A stretch of DNA of 64,000 nucleotides from Winkia neuii subsp. neuii DSM 8576. Lineage in GTDB: Bacteria; Actinomycetota; Actinomycetes; Actinomycetales; Actinomycetaceae. The position numbers and the translations under genes are program-made. The notes below the pieces were generated by a model. The model was not told the origin of the DNA. It made no database searches and saw nothing but the letters and a program-made list of their open reading frames with translations. This document shows, one piece after another, positions 28,901-35,596 of the stretch. The stretch lies in the NCBI RefSeq assembly GCF_000420405.1, contig NZ_ATUW01000004.1, positions 62,001-126,000 of the forward strand, in the 5' to 3' direction. Position 1 is the first letter of the stretch. Each line of letters begins with the position of its first letter.

Positions 28901-29135
28901 CGTTTCGAGCGTTGGCGTTACTCCGCTGCTGGCCCTGTGCCCCAAATTGGGCGCAATCGCCCGGGCCAGGAGCAACAACATTGCCATTGCCGTCGATAGC
29001 GACACATGAATCGGGGCCATCATAGCCTCGAATCGTTGGAGAATCAGCTGCGAAAGTAGCGGCGCTCGCAACCGGCGCTGCCAGGAGCGCAAGTGTGCCA
29101 ATACCTCCGATCAGCTTCGTTTTCTTTTTCAACAT
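25905..29135 (-). CDS. Wall-anchored tandem (double) alkaline phosphatase
   Basis: A 1076-residue secreted protein with two complete PhoA-type domains. A signal peptide (LIGGIGTLALLAAPVASA) precedes unit 1. Each unit begins with a cysteine-bounded motif containing VVAPGPG (about 44-61 and 523-540). Nucleophile Ser135/Ser615 sits in YVTDSAAS; ligands Asp85/Asp564, Asp186/Asp666, Glu371/Glu848, Asp376/Asp853, His380/His857, Asp418-His419/Asp896-His897 and His463/His945 are all present, with the E. coli-like DATPA and SIDK motifs. A Pro/Ser/Thr/Lys linker (about 985-1044) leads to LARTG (1045-1049), a hydrophobic segment and RYRRTR, an LAXTG-type (sortase E-like) sorting signal. The ATG at 29135 follows AAAAGGAT; the open extension to 29168 is not signal-like. 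Expected role: phosphate scavenging at the cell surface. Confidence 0.92.
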   Translation of the reverse strand: MLKKKTKLIGGIGTLALLAAPVASAATFAADSPTIRGYDGPDSCVAIDGNGNVVAPGPGDCAQFGAQGQQRSNANARNVILLIGDGMGQQEITAARNYLKGAGGRFEGLDGLTSSGLYTHHSINKDGTFNYVTDSAASGTAWSTGTKSYNGAIGVDVKGNPQQNMLEIAKNAGMRTGNVSTAEIQDATPAVMGAHATDRSYYAPSGVKAAKGGDLRENGGLGSISEQLVDTRADVTLGGGRMFFKALVGKDSGNTNPFLKGKAKFDTKWKAGKSVLDNAKDNGFQIAETASDLEKITSADQSKPVLGLFSPGNMETTFAPSLAVKGGATLEPQTCKKHDIGTEPELKDMTKKAIELLDKPEAEKGFFLQVESASIDKQDHASDACGQIGETGRLDEATKVALDFAKADGNTLVIVTADHSHTSQVVADGKDTVSYATRLRTVEGSNMAISYGTKPTTASSMQHTGAQLRIAAYGPSEENVIGQTDQTDTFFTMKNALGLGDGEGAANDVVKHPTSAQDVSSTCYKVDSDGKVVAPGPGECSQYGAKGPGRSNQKAKNVIVFIGDGMGDSEITSARDYLYGANGRLPGLDNLQYTGSYTHFSLNPETGKPNYVTDSAASSTGWNTGTKTYNGAIGVNLFGKPVPNIMEHAKARGMKTGNVTTSEIEDATPAGAATHSLNRKCYGPEMAKNKKACQGEEFKKQFRENGGLGSIAEQLVDVRADVTLGGGAKAFEQNVQVSGKFGGDTSWVKGRTVLENAKANGFNVVTDAAGLDSVKKADQDTPVLGLFAEGNMPRHFERSTPTRDGAEREAAYCKVNPERTDKVPSLAAMTTKAMDLLRNDKGFFLQVEGASIDKADHDADACGQIGELDDLDQAISAAQKWVADSGEPTLIVATADHAHTSQITGDGTRTAGLTTKLLTADGAPLVINYANAANNGEDALGGQGHTGAQLRIAASGPGAQNVVGRTDQTDLFYTVMNALPEIKDANPSEPSDEPSDPGTKPSDPDTPSTGKTTQPADPSKGSGNKSTKPSASGVKKKSTSTSSSLARTGVPALAIVLIAGSAVGAGAGVIRYRRTR

Positions 29136-29226
29136 ATCCTTTTCCTGTCTAGCAATGCGAAGACACATGGGGATAACTCCCCTCTGCAGTATCGAAGCAG
29201 GAAGAAGCTAAGAAAAAAGAAAGCAA

Positions 29227-29246
29227 AGTTTACTGAAAGGTAAACT
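29227..29246 (-). terminator. Intrinsic terminator after the DUF1801 gene
   Basis: A 7-bp perfect stem (AGTTTAC at 29227-29233, GTAAACT at 29240-29246) with a 6-nt loop. On the minus strand it is followed by a long T-rich stretch including TTTCTTTTTTC, typical of an intrinsic terminator. It closes the UGPase-GNAT-DUF1801 unit and insulates it from the alkaline phosphatase gene. The same palindrome could also be an operator upstream of the phosphatase. Confidence 0.72.
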
Positions 29247-29274
29247 ACACTGGTCACCAGCTAAAGACGGGGCG

Positions 29275-29652
29275 CTACTTCCAGAACTTGTCCCAGCCGC
29301 GCTTGTCCTCGATCTGCCTAGACAGTATCCGCTTGAGCAAAGCATAGTCGACCGGTTGGTCGTAACGGATCCGGAATAGTTTCTTGCCATGGGTGTAACC
29401 AGATGCGTCAATAGCCGGCAAAAACTCCTTGAAAATGTTGCCCTCGACAGCTACAGACATATGTTTAGTGGCCGAATAAAGCCCAAAGATAAAGGTTCCC
29501 TCGAACGTGAACATGGGTTTGTTCCACTTAACTACCGGTTCTAACTCGGGAAATTCGGTAGCCACCCACTCGAGCAGCGACCGATACTTATCGCGAGGCT
29601 CGCCAGCGGGAACTGCCTCAACAAAATCTTCGAATAGCGCAATTTCAGACAT
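29275..29652 (-). CDS. DUF1801 (YdhG-like) family protein
   Basis: A 125-residue protein of the DUF1801/YdhG-like fold. Recognisable parts are VKWNKPMFTFEGTFIFGLYSATKHMSVAVE and the C-terminal KRILSRQIEDKRGWDKFWK. Some relatives are described as frataxin-like iron chaperones, but no activity can be read here. It is the last gene of a minus-strand run (UGPase, GNAT protein, this gene) with a 9-bp gap to the GNAT gene, and ends before an intrinsic terminator. Confidence 0.78.
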   Translation of the reverse strand: MSEIALFEDFVEAVPAGEPRDKYRSLLEWVATEFPELEPVVKWNKPMFTFEGTFIFGLYSATKHMSVAVEGNIFKEFLPAIDASGYTHGKKLFRIRYDQPVDYALLKRILSRQIEDKRGWDKFWK

Positions 29653-29661
29653 AGCTAAATG

Positions 29662-30186
29662 CTAGATGTCACGACCCCGTTTTTCCTGTTGTGGAAGAAC
29701 CAGCTGCATAAAAACCAGGTCCAAGCGTCTGCCGAACTTGACCCCTATTTCCCTGAGCAGACCTACTTGGACGAACCCAGCGTTAAGATGCAATCTTATA
29801 GAGGCCTCGTTAGAGGCCTCTATACCAGCAACCACTACGTGGTAGGGCGCTGCCTTCTCAATTAGTGTTGCAAGCAGCTGTTTACCTATCCCCTGCCTGG
29901 ATGAATCCGGACTGACGTAGATCGAGTTCTCGACAGTATTCCTGTAACCAGGCCAATCCCGAAACGGTGACAGGCAGGCAAAGCCCACAACGCTACCGCC
30001 CTCGACAGCAACTATTACGGGCAGATCTTGGCGCTGATGGTCCTCGAGCCATACTTTGCGCTGTGCAACGGTTACCGGCGCTTCAGTCCAGACCGCATTC
30101 GTGTGCAGCACCGCGTAGTTATATATCTTAGTGATTTCCGGCAGGTCCCCTACGCAGGCAGATCTGACCTGCAGCTGCCCTTTCAC
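29662..30186 (-). CDS. GNAT family N-acetyltransferase, PAT-like
   Basis: A 174-residue acetyltransferase resembling the phosphinothricin acetyltransferase group (Pat/Bar/YncA). Evidence: IYNYAVLHTNAVW in the N-terminal substrate region, VVGFACLSPFRDWPGY, the acetyl-CoA loop SRQGIGKQLLATLIEKA, and EASIRLHLNAGFVQVGLLREIG. Such enzymes acetylate amino groups of amino-acid-like compounds; the substrate here is unknown. It overlaps the UGPase stop by 4 bp. A perfect 12-bp inverted repeat lies within the gene at 29797-29824. Confidence 0.85.
   Translation of the reverse strand: MKGQLQVRSACVGDLPEITKIYNYAVLHTNAVWTEAPVTVAQRKVWLEDHQRQDLPVIVAVEGGSVVGFACLSPFRDWPGYRNTVENSIYVSPDSSRQGIGKQLLATLIEKAAPYHVVVAGIEASNEASIRLHLNAGFVQVGLLREIGVKFGRRLDLVFMQLVLPQQEKRGRDI
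29797..29824. repeat. Perfect 12-bp inverted repeat inside the GNAT gene
   Basis: TATAGAGGCCTC (29797-29808) and its exact reverse complement (29813-29824) flank GTTA. It encodes the duplicated EAS-N-EAS segment of the acetyltransferase, next to its conserved SIRLH motif. It may form a stable hairpin in the mRNA; a role is not evident. Confidence 0.75.
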
Positions 30187-31547
30187 CTACGCACTTTCCC
30201 GGGGGAGCCTTCCTTGCCAAAGCGGCGTTCACCACTTATTACTACCTCAGGACCGAAGGTCCAGTCTCCCTCAACGCTAAAGAGCTCCGCATGTTTCAAA
30301 GAAGGAATTCCGTGCGGAAACCGTTGTTCGAAGGCCCGAATAGTCTTGTAATAGCGCGGATCTAGCTCCACCAGCGGAAGCCTCTGGACATTCTTTACAA
30401 GGCGCCCGTCACCGGTCAACTCGTATACGTCAGAGCGTACGAGCGCCAGGTCCGCAGTAGTCTTTACCGGCAGAAAGCGCTCGCGCCCCACCAAAATCGC
30501 TGTGGCGCCCGCAAAGGACTGTATGGCTGCCCCCATGGCAGTTTCGATTTGGTAAACCTCTGGGCTAGCGGGATCGGTTGGATCCACATTTTTCTTGTTG
30601 CGAATCAGCGGCAACCCTAATACTGCCTTCCGCTCTTTTAAGGTGTCGGCGAGCACCTGCAAATCGAACCACAGGTTATTTGTATGGAAATAGGGATGAC
30701 GATGTTCATCTGTGAAGAAATGCATCTGGTCTTTAGGAGTTTGGGCAGTATCACGCAAAATCAGCTGACCGTCTTCCTTGCGCCTGGCCAGGTGCCCACC
30801 TTTGCGATCAGCAGGGGTCCTTGCACACACTTCGGCGGCATACGGCGCCCCGGAAGCAGCAAACCAACCCGCTATGTGCGGATTTGGATAACCTCCCAGG
30901 TTGTCTGAGTTCGAAGTGCAAGCATAGCGGTATCCGGCATTTAAAAGCTTCTGTAGTAGTCCTGATCCCAGAAGGGCTGTATATATATCGCCGTGGCCCG
31001 GAGGACACCACTCCAACGTGGGATCAGCAGGCCATTCGACGGGCTCGAGAGCACCCACCGTGAGCTTCGGCTCCTGGTTCTGCAAAAAATCAACAGCCAA
31101 CCCATCTACCTTCATATCGGGATGGGACTGTAATGCCTTGAGCGTGGACTCCCGAGTGCGGAACGAATTCATAAACAAGATAGGCAACTTTGCATCCCAT
31201 TCTTGCCGCACCGAGCGCACCTGCTCACAGATTATATCTAGGAAGGTCTTACCATCGCGCACCGGAATCAGAGACTTGGCATCGTCTAACCCCATGGAGG
31301 TCCCGAGTCCCCCATTTAGCTTTATGTAGACGGTCTTCTGTATCGCTTCGCGAGCCTGCTGGGGCGAGACTTGGGCTGATTCTAAGCTTTCAACTTGCGT
31401 CAGCGGCACAATAGATTCCTCGGGAATAAGCCCCGTTGCCCCGGCCTCCAGTTCCCTGTAATAGTGGCTAAAAACGTTAATAGCATTCTGGTCGACGCCC
31501 CTGGCGACCATCTTTTGCTGCGCTGCCCGAAGTCCCTTTTCACTCAT
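30183..31547 (-). CDS. UTP--glucose-1-phosphate uridylyltransferase, eukaryotic-type
   Basis: A 454-residue UGPase of the eukaryotic/bifidobacterial UDPGP fold rather than the usual bacterial GalU (~300 residues). The nucleotide-binding motif is KLNGGLGTSMGLDDAKSLIPV (about 76-96), followed by LFMNSFRTRESTLKAL, a product-site region with LEWCPPGHGDIYTALLGSGLL, and NSDNLGG. It makes UDP-glucose for envelope glycans, trehalose/glycogen chemistry and galactose metabolism. It is the first gene of a three-gene run; about 100 bp without recognisable features separate it from thiL upstream. Confidence 0.9.
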   Translation of the reverse strand: MSEKGLRAAQQKMVARGVDQNAINVFSHYYRELEAGATGLIPEESIVPLTQVESLESAQVSPQQAREAIQKTVYIKLNGGLGTSMGLDDAKSLIPVRDGKTFLDIICEQVRSVRQEWDAKLPILFMNSFRTRESTLKALQSHPDMKVDGLAVDFLQNQEPKLTVGALEPVEWPADPTLEWCPPGHGDIYTALLGSGLLQKLLNAGYRYACTSNSDNLGGYPNPHIAGWFAASGAPYAAEVCARTPADRKGGHLARRKEDGQLILRDTAQTPKDQMHFFTDEHRHPYFHTNNLWFDLQVLADTLKERKAVLGLPLIRNKKNVDPTDPASPEVYQIETAMGAAIQSFAGATAILVGRERFLPVKTTADLALVRSDVYELTGDGRLVKNVQRLPLVELDPRYYKTIRAFEQRFPHGIPSLKHAELFSVEGDWTFGPEVVISGERRFGKEGSPGKVRR

Positions 31548-31649
31548 AGGGACATCATAGCTAAAAGACTGGGAAGCCTTCGCACTCAGAGTCCAAAATG
31601 CGCAACTAAAACGAGCACCACCAAATCCTACTTTCCACCGCCTAAGCCA

Positions 31650-32591
31650 CTACCGGTAGCTCTCCCAACCTCCAGAGGCCGAAATAAGTTCGCCGTCTAA
31701 ATACACGCCCTCGCCAACTTTCACGGTACCAACCGCCCGGAGCCCTTCTGGCAGCTGCAGCTCTTTTGGCAAAGTCGCAAGGAGGGCATGATCCTCGCCG
31801 CCCGTCAGGATCTTGTCGAGCGGACGGGTGCAGTTCGACGGCAAGAGAGAAGAAAAATATTCAAGTTCGGCCGATTCTAAGGCCATTGCTACTCCCGAGG
31901 CCTTCCCCATGCGACGGGCATCTTTAACTAGACCGTCGGAAACGTCCATCATCGCGTGAGCGCCCAATTTTGCGAGTTCTGGACCCATATGCAGGGGCGG
32001 TTTGGGCGCCAGGAAGATGCTGACCGATTCTGCTTCAGCAGGGTCCGCAGGCGAGGCCCCCTGAGAAACTATCTCAAGCCCACAGCTAGACATCCCCAAC
32101 GTTCCAGCAACGACAATCTGATCACCGACTTTTGCCCCCGAACGCACTACGGCAGTCTGCCCCCGCAAGTCGCCAAAAGCGGTAATTGAGATAGCTATGG
32201 CCGGACCCCGCGTTAAATCCCCGCCAACTACTCCGCACCCAGCCGGACCACAGCGGTCAGCTAGGCCCTTTGCAAACTCAACTAGCCAATCCACTTGCAG
32301 ATCTTCCCTAAGGCAAAGAGAACAGACGATACCCGTAGGGAAAGCCCCCATCGCGGCAACGTCAGCAAGATTCTGAGCAGCAGCGCGCGCACCAATTTGG
32401 CGCGGAGTTGACCACTCGCATTTGAAATGGCTGCCCTCGACTAGCATGTCGGTGGTAACTACGTAGCGCGAATCCGGAGCCCTTAAGACCGCACAATCGT
32501 CTCCGGGCCCCAGCAGCGTTTGCCGCCCCTTAGGCAAATGGGGGACGAAGGCACCTAAGAGGGCGGCCTCGTCTACTTCGGAAATCCTCAT
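31650..32591 (-). CDS. thiL: Thiamine-monophosphate kinase
   Basis: A 313-residue ThiL that phosphorylates thiamine monophosphate to the diphosphate cofactor. Recognisable parts: the N-terminal MRISEVDEAALLGAF, the metal/ATP motif LLGPGDDCAVL, DMLVEGSHF, and GGEDHALLATLP near the C terminus. The start is taken as ATG 32591, which overlaps the stop of the upstream rRNA methyltransferase by 4 bp; the open frame continues to 32693 but the extra residues lack family character. Other thi genes are not in the window. Confidence 0.93.
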   Translation of the reverse strand: MRISEVDEAALLGAFVPHLPKGRQTLLGPGDDCAVLRAPDSRYVVTTDMLVEGSHFKCEWSTPRQIGARAAAQNLADVAAMGAFPTGIVCSLCLREDLQVDWLVEFAKGLADRCGPAGCGVVGGDLTRGPAIAISITAFGDLRGQTAVVRSGAKVGDQIVVAGTLGMSSCGLEIVSQGASPADPAEAESVSIFLAPKPPLHMGPELAKLGAHAMMDVSDGLVKDARRMGKASGVAMALESAELEYFSSLLPSNCTRPLDKILTGGEDHALLATLPKELQLPEGLRAVGTVKVGEGVYLDGELISASGGWESYR

Positions 32592-33433
32592 TGCCGCGCC
32601 TGCTGGGAGGCGTAAAGACAAAGGGCTGCAGCCGCGGCGATGTTGAGCGATTCGGCCTTTCCGGTCATAGGAATAGACACCGTGGCGGTACAAGCCTCAA
32701 GCTGGTCTTCAGTTAAACCATGGGCTTCGTTTCCCAGCACCCAAGCGTGGGGGGAAGAAAGCCCAACCGGCCCCCTATCCGCACTCAACCTGGGTAATCC
32801 GACCTGGCCTTTGCCGTCCGCCCCGAGGAACGCAATGCCCCTCCGTGCAAAAGCTTCGCAAGCTTCGTCAAAGGTTACCCCTGAGACAATCGGCAGGTGG
32901 AACACTGAGCCGGCAGAAGCACGAATCACCTTGGGGCCAGCAGGATCGGCGCTCCCCTTACACATAACCACCCCAGCTGCCCCAAAAGCGTCAGCCAACC
33001 TAATCAACGTACCCGCGTTACCCGGATCTTGAGTCTGTGGGCAAATAACCACCGGGCAAGAGGAAGCTAGAACTTGTTCAGCAATCCTGTCCAGATCCCC
33101 GTCGATCGCCCGCCGTGAGGCAACTGCCACGAACCCCTGCCCATCAGCAGACATGTGGTCCACCACAGCGTCAGTACAATCGTGCAGCCACTGGGTTGTC
33201 TCTAAAGCTAGCTGAACTACGTCAGGACGCCGCCCCGTAGCTAACTCACCAATGTAGACATCTTGCACGTGCGAAGGGGAATACGCACAAAGCTCTGCAA
33301 CCGCCTGAGGGCCCTCTACGCGAATCAGTCCCGACTTAACGCGGAAAGCGCGCCCCGAAAGGCGCTTTACCGTGCGAACCCGGTGAGTGTCCGGATCGGT
33401 AAGACGTTCGGGACGCGCAACTCCTTCGCTCAT
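32588..33433 (-). CDS. SpoU/TrmH-family RNA 2'-O-methyltransferase
   Basis: A 281-residue SPOUT methyltransferase with an N-terminal substrate-binding domain (GRAFRVKSGLIRVEGPQAVAE) and a C-terminal knot domain. Motifs are QDPGNAGTLIRLADAFG, ASAGSVFHLPI, WVLGNEAHGL and ESLNIAAAAALCLY. Relatives methylate 23S rRNA (TsnR/RlmB type). It starts immediately after the rplT stop codon, the usual position in Actinobacteria, and overlaps thiL. Confidence 0.9.
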   Translation of the reverse strand: MSEGVARPERLTDPDTHRVRTVKRLSGRAFRVKSGLIRVEGPQAVAELCAYSPSHVQDVYIGELATGRRPDVVQLALETTQWLHDCTDAVVDHMSADGQGFVAVASRRAIDGDLDRIAEQVLASSCPVVICPQTQDPGNAGTLIRLADAFGAAGVVMCKGSADPAGPKVIRASAGSVFHLPIVSGVTFDEACEAFARRGIAFLGADGKGQVGLPRLSADRGPVGLSSPHAWVLGNEAHGLTEDQLEACTATVSIPMTGKAESLNIAAAAALCLYASQQARQ

Positions 33434-33817
33434 TTACTTAGCTGCCGGAGCATTTACGTCTTCAGGCAGAGCCTTCTTGGCGATATCCACCAGGCTTGCG
33501 AAGGCAGTAGGTTCGTTGACAGCTAGCTCAGCCAGCATACGACGATCAACCTCGACCTCGGCCAGACGCAGCCCCTGCATGAAGCGGTTGTAAGTCATTC
33601 CTTCGCCGCGGCAAGCAGCATTGATGCGCTGGATCCACAGCCTGCGGAAGTTCCCCTTGCGCTTCTTGCGGTCCTTGTAGTTGTAGACCATTGAGTGGGT
33701 GACTTGTTCCTTGGCCTTACGGTAAAGGCGGGAACGCTGCCCCCTGTATCCGGATGCGCGATCCAGGGTGGTGCGACGCTTCTTGCGGGCGTTTACAGAC
33801 CTCTTGACACGTGCCAT
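33434..33817 (-). CDS. rplT: 50S ribosomal protein L20
   Basis: A 127-residue bL20, essential for early 50S assembly. It starts [20 protein letters not shown] and has the internal [29 protein letters not shown] region interrupted only by family-typical substitutions. It is the third gene of infC-rpmI-rplT, 32 bp after rpmI. In some bacteria L20 represses this operon through the infC leader; whether that applies here is unknown. Confidence 0.97.
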   Translation of the reverse strand: MARVKRSVNARKKRRTTLDRASGYRGQRSRLYRKAKEQVTHSMVYNYKDRKKRKGNFRRLWIQRINAACRGEGMTYNRFMQGLRLAEVEVDRRMLAELAVNEPTAFASLVDIAKKALPEDVNAPAAK

Positions 33818-33849
33818 TCTAATTTTCTCCTTATTTTTACAAAAAAGCT

Positions 33850-34044
33850 TTAGATGCCCAGCTGGCGCCTTGCGTGACGAGTCATAGCCGGGTTCATGAC
33901 GGTGTCCTTAGAAAGGCGACGCTTGCGTTTGGAGGACTTAACCTCGAGCAGGTGACGCTTGTTTGGGTGTTCGTGCATGATCTTGCCGGATCCGGTAACG
34001 CGGAACCGCTTCTTAGCACCGGAGTGCGTCTTCATTTTCGGCAT
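33850..34044 (-). CDS. rpmI: 50S ribosomal protein L35
   Basis: A 64-residue bL35, beginning [20 protein letters not shown] and ending in the family-typical [11 protein letters not shown]. The frame is open further upstream, but the conserved MPKMKTH fixes the start at ATG 34044, with AAGGACAC upstream. It lies 61 bp after infC and 32 bp before rplT. Confidence 0.96.
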   Translation of the reverse strand: MPKMKTHSGAKKRFRVTGSGKIMHEHPNKRHLLEVKSSKRKRRLSKDTVMNPAMTRHARRQLGI

Positions 34045-34105
34045 TTCGTGTCCTTGTCTTAGGCGGCAAAGGCCGCAGTGTATTAGGAAAATCTTGCTTA
34101 GGAGG

Positions 34106-34741
34106 CTATTTTTGCTCAGCCTTGGCGGCCGCTGCACGCGCCGCCTTGCGGGCGTCCTTTTCAGCCTGCCGGTTGCGCTTTACAGGCCTACCATCCTGAT
34201 GGGACCTGCGCTGTTGCGACTTGGCCATTTTCTTGCGCTTGACCGGACCGAGCACCATGGTCATGTTACGACCATCCTGGCGCGGCATGGATTCAACCGT
34301 GCCGAGCTCAGCAACGTCGTCAGCCAAACGTTCAAGCAGCTTCACGCCGAGTTCCGGACGCGATTGTTCACGCCCACGGAACATGATCATGACCTTAACT
34401 TTGTCGCCACCATTCAGGAAGCGCTCTACGTGCCCCTTCTTGGTTTCGTAGTCGTGTTCGTCAATCTTCAAGCGGAAACGAATCTCTTTCAGCTGCGTGT
34501 TCGCCTGATTGCGGCGAGCCTCCCGGGCCTTCTGAGCGGCCTCGTACTTGTACTTGCCGTAATCCATGAGCTTGGCAACTGGCGGCTTTGCATTAGGAGC
34601 GACTTCAACTAGGTCTAGACCTGCTTCCTGCGCTAGATGCAACGCCTGATCGACGCGCACGACGCCTACCTGTTCGCCCGAAGGGCCAACTAGGCGGACC
34701 TCGGGAACGCGAATGCGATCATTAATTCGTAGCTCGCTGAT
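34106..34741 (-). CDS. infC: Translation initiation factor IF-3 with an ATC start codon
   Basis: A 211-residue IF3 that binds the 30S subunit and discriminates start codons. Conserved sequence begins [16 protein letters not shown], reaches back to codon ATC at 34741-34739, and continues through [21 protein letters not shown] to the C-terminal domain. No ATG, GTG or TTG precedes this conserved region: upstream in frame are ATC, GTA, GGA, TCA, then TAG. GGAG lies 5 nt before the second ATC. The start is therefore ATC (34741; less likely 34744), consistent with the known IF3 autoregulation through rare start codons. The first canonical start, a GTG at 34660, would delete 27 conserved residues. 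The C-terminal tail is Lys/Arg/Ala-rich. Confidence 0.93.
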   Translation of the reverse strand: MSELRINDRIRVPEVRLVGPSGEQVGVVRVDQALHLAQEAGLDLVEVAPNAKPPVAKLMDYGKYKYEAAQKAREARRNQANTQLKEIRFRLKIDEHDYETKKGHVERFLNGGDKVKVMIMFRGREQSRPELGVKLLERLADDVAELGTVESMPRQDGRNMTMVLGPVKRKKMAKSQQRRSHQDGRPVKRNRQAEKDARKAARAAAAKAEQK

Positions 34742-34947
34742 GATTACTCCTGACTATCAAAGTGGTGGTACGAAAAAACCTCCGCACCATACGCATGCGG
34801 AGGTTACCCATAAAGCCTACTAGGCTACCCGGACCCGGATCGGTTCCAAGGTGGGATTGCTCCACTTACGCGCCGGCTTCAACCGGCTGTTGGCTTAACC
34901 CTAGCAAATATGACTCTTGAGCAGAAGACACATTTAGGTGGTACTGC
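34742..34947 (-). promoter_or_regulatory. Structured leader upstream of infC
   Basis: These 206 nt between the sseB stop and infC hold no gene. On the minus strand they form several short hairpins in a row: GCCGG-TTGAAG-CCGGC, GTGG-AGCAATC-CCAC and GCCTA-G-TAGGC, then the strong terminator at 34777-34805, then the Shine-Dalgarno and ATC start. The arrangement is that of a ribosomal-protein or IF3 attenuator leader. A clear promoter is not seen; CATATT near 34905-34910 is a possible -10 element. Whether the regulator is L20, IF3 or neither is unknown. Confidence 0.55.
34777..34805 (-). terminator. Intrinsic terminator/attenuator before infC
   Basis: A perfect 10-bp stem (34777-34786 with 34796-34805), 9-nt loop, followed on the minus strand by a run of six T (34778-34773, partly in the stem). 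It lies about 30 nt upstream of the infC start. It may end the priA-sseB transcript, or attenuate infC-rpmI-rplT from a promoter inside the gap. Confidence 0.82.
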
Positions 34948-35592
34948 TCACGCGTTGGTAGGAATGAGTCGCAAGGGAGCACACCTAGCCACCGTAGTCT
35001 CATCCTTGCCAAGAACCTGGCACGCGGCCACCGCCCTCGGCTGATTCGGAGCCCTAAAGCGAATCTCGGTGGCGCCAACTGTATTCGTGGCAATCGAGAT
35101 AAGCTCGCACTCTTGCTGCTTACACAATTCGCTTACCCGGACTCGCAGCGATTCGTCGATAGCAGGTGGAAGCCACCTGGACCCAGCTGCCAGCGCCAGC
35201 AAAGCTGAGGGAGGAAGCACAACCCCTCCGGGTGGATCGACAACTAGACGCGCATCCTGACTAATCGCCAGAAGTGCCACCCGCCTGCCAGTGAAAGGAA
35301 TCGGCCTGTGAGATGGGAATACCGTCTGCAGAGCGCTCAACCTAGTGAACGCAGCCAATCCAGCTCCCCCATCCGCGAGCGGGAAAGTGGGAAACAGTGG
35401 GGTTTCGCACTCTTTACCATTCCTAGGAACAATTGGTATCAGCAGGCGTTCGCCCTCGACGAGGGCACAAACTAATTGACTAGGGCCCTCTTCTACAGCT
35501 GCAGCTAACTTAGTCGATGCGCTACCGTCGTCACTTCGATCGGGGCGCCAGGCTAGGCGCCGCGAGAGTTTTTCCCGTTGGCTCGGTTCCAT
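34948..35592 (-). CDS. SseB-family protein
   Basis: A 214-residue protein with the SseB N-terminal-domain character seen next to priA in many Actinobacteria. Visible segments are LVCALVEGERLLIPIVP, FPLADGGAGLAAFTRLSALQ, LAISQDARLVVDPPGG and a C-terminal ACQVLGKDETTVARC. SseB-fold proteins in this group have no established function. The start is taken as ATG 35592, four bases after the priA stop; the open frame extends to 35628. Confidence 0.72.
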   Translation of the reverse strand: MEPSQREKLSRRLAWRPDRSDDGSASTKLAAAVEEGPSQLVCALVEGERLLIPIVPRNGKECETPLFPTFPLADGGAGLAAFTRLSALQTVFPSHRPIPFTGRRVALLAISQDARLVVDPPGGVVLPPSALLALAAGSRWLPPAIDESLRVRVSELCKQQECELISIATNTVGATEIRFRAPNQPRAVAACQVLGKDETTVARCAPLRLIPTNA

Positions 35593-35596
35593 TGTG

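Noticed and set aside
29227-29246. Phosphate-responsive operator (PHO box) upstream of the alkaline phosphatase
   Set aside because: The palindrome is followed by a long T-run on the minus strand and fits a terminator; no direct repeats of PhoP-site type were seen.
34866-35093. A 75-codon minus-strand frame in the sseB-infC region
   Set aside because: It mixes the sseB 3' end in another frame with the infC leader; the leader explanation is better supported.
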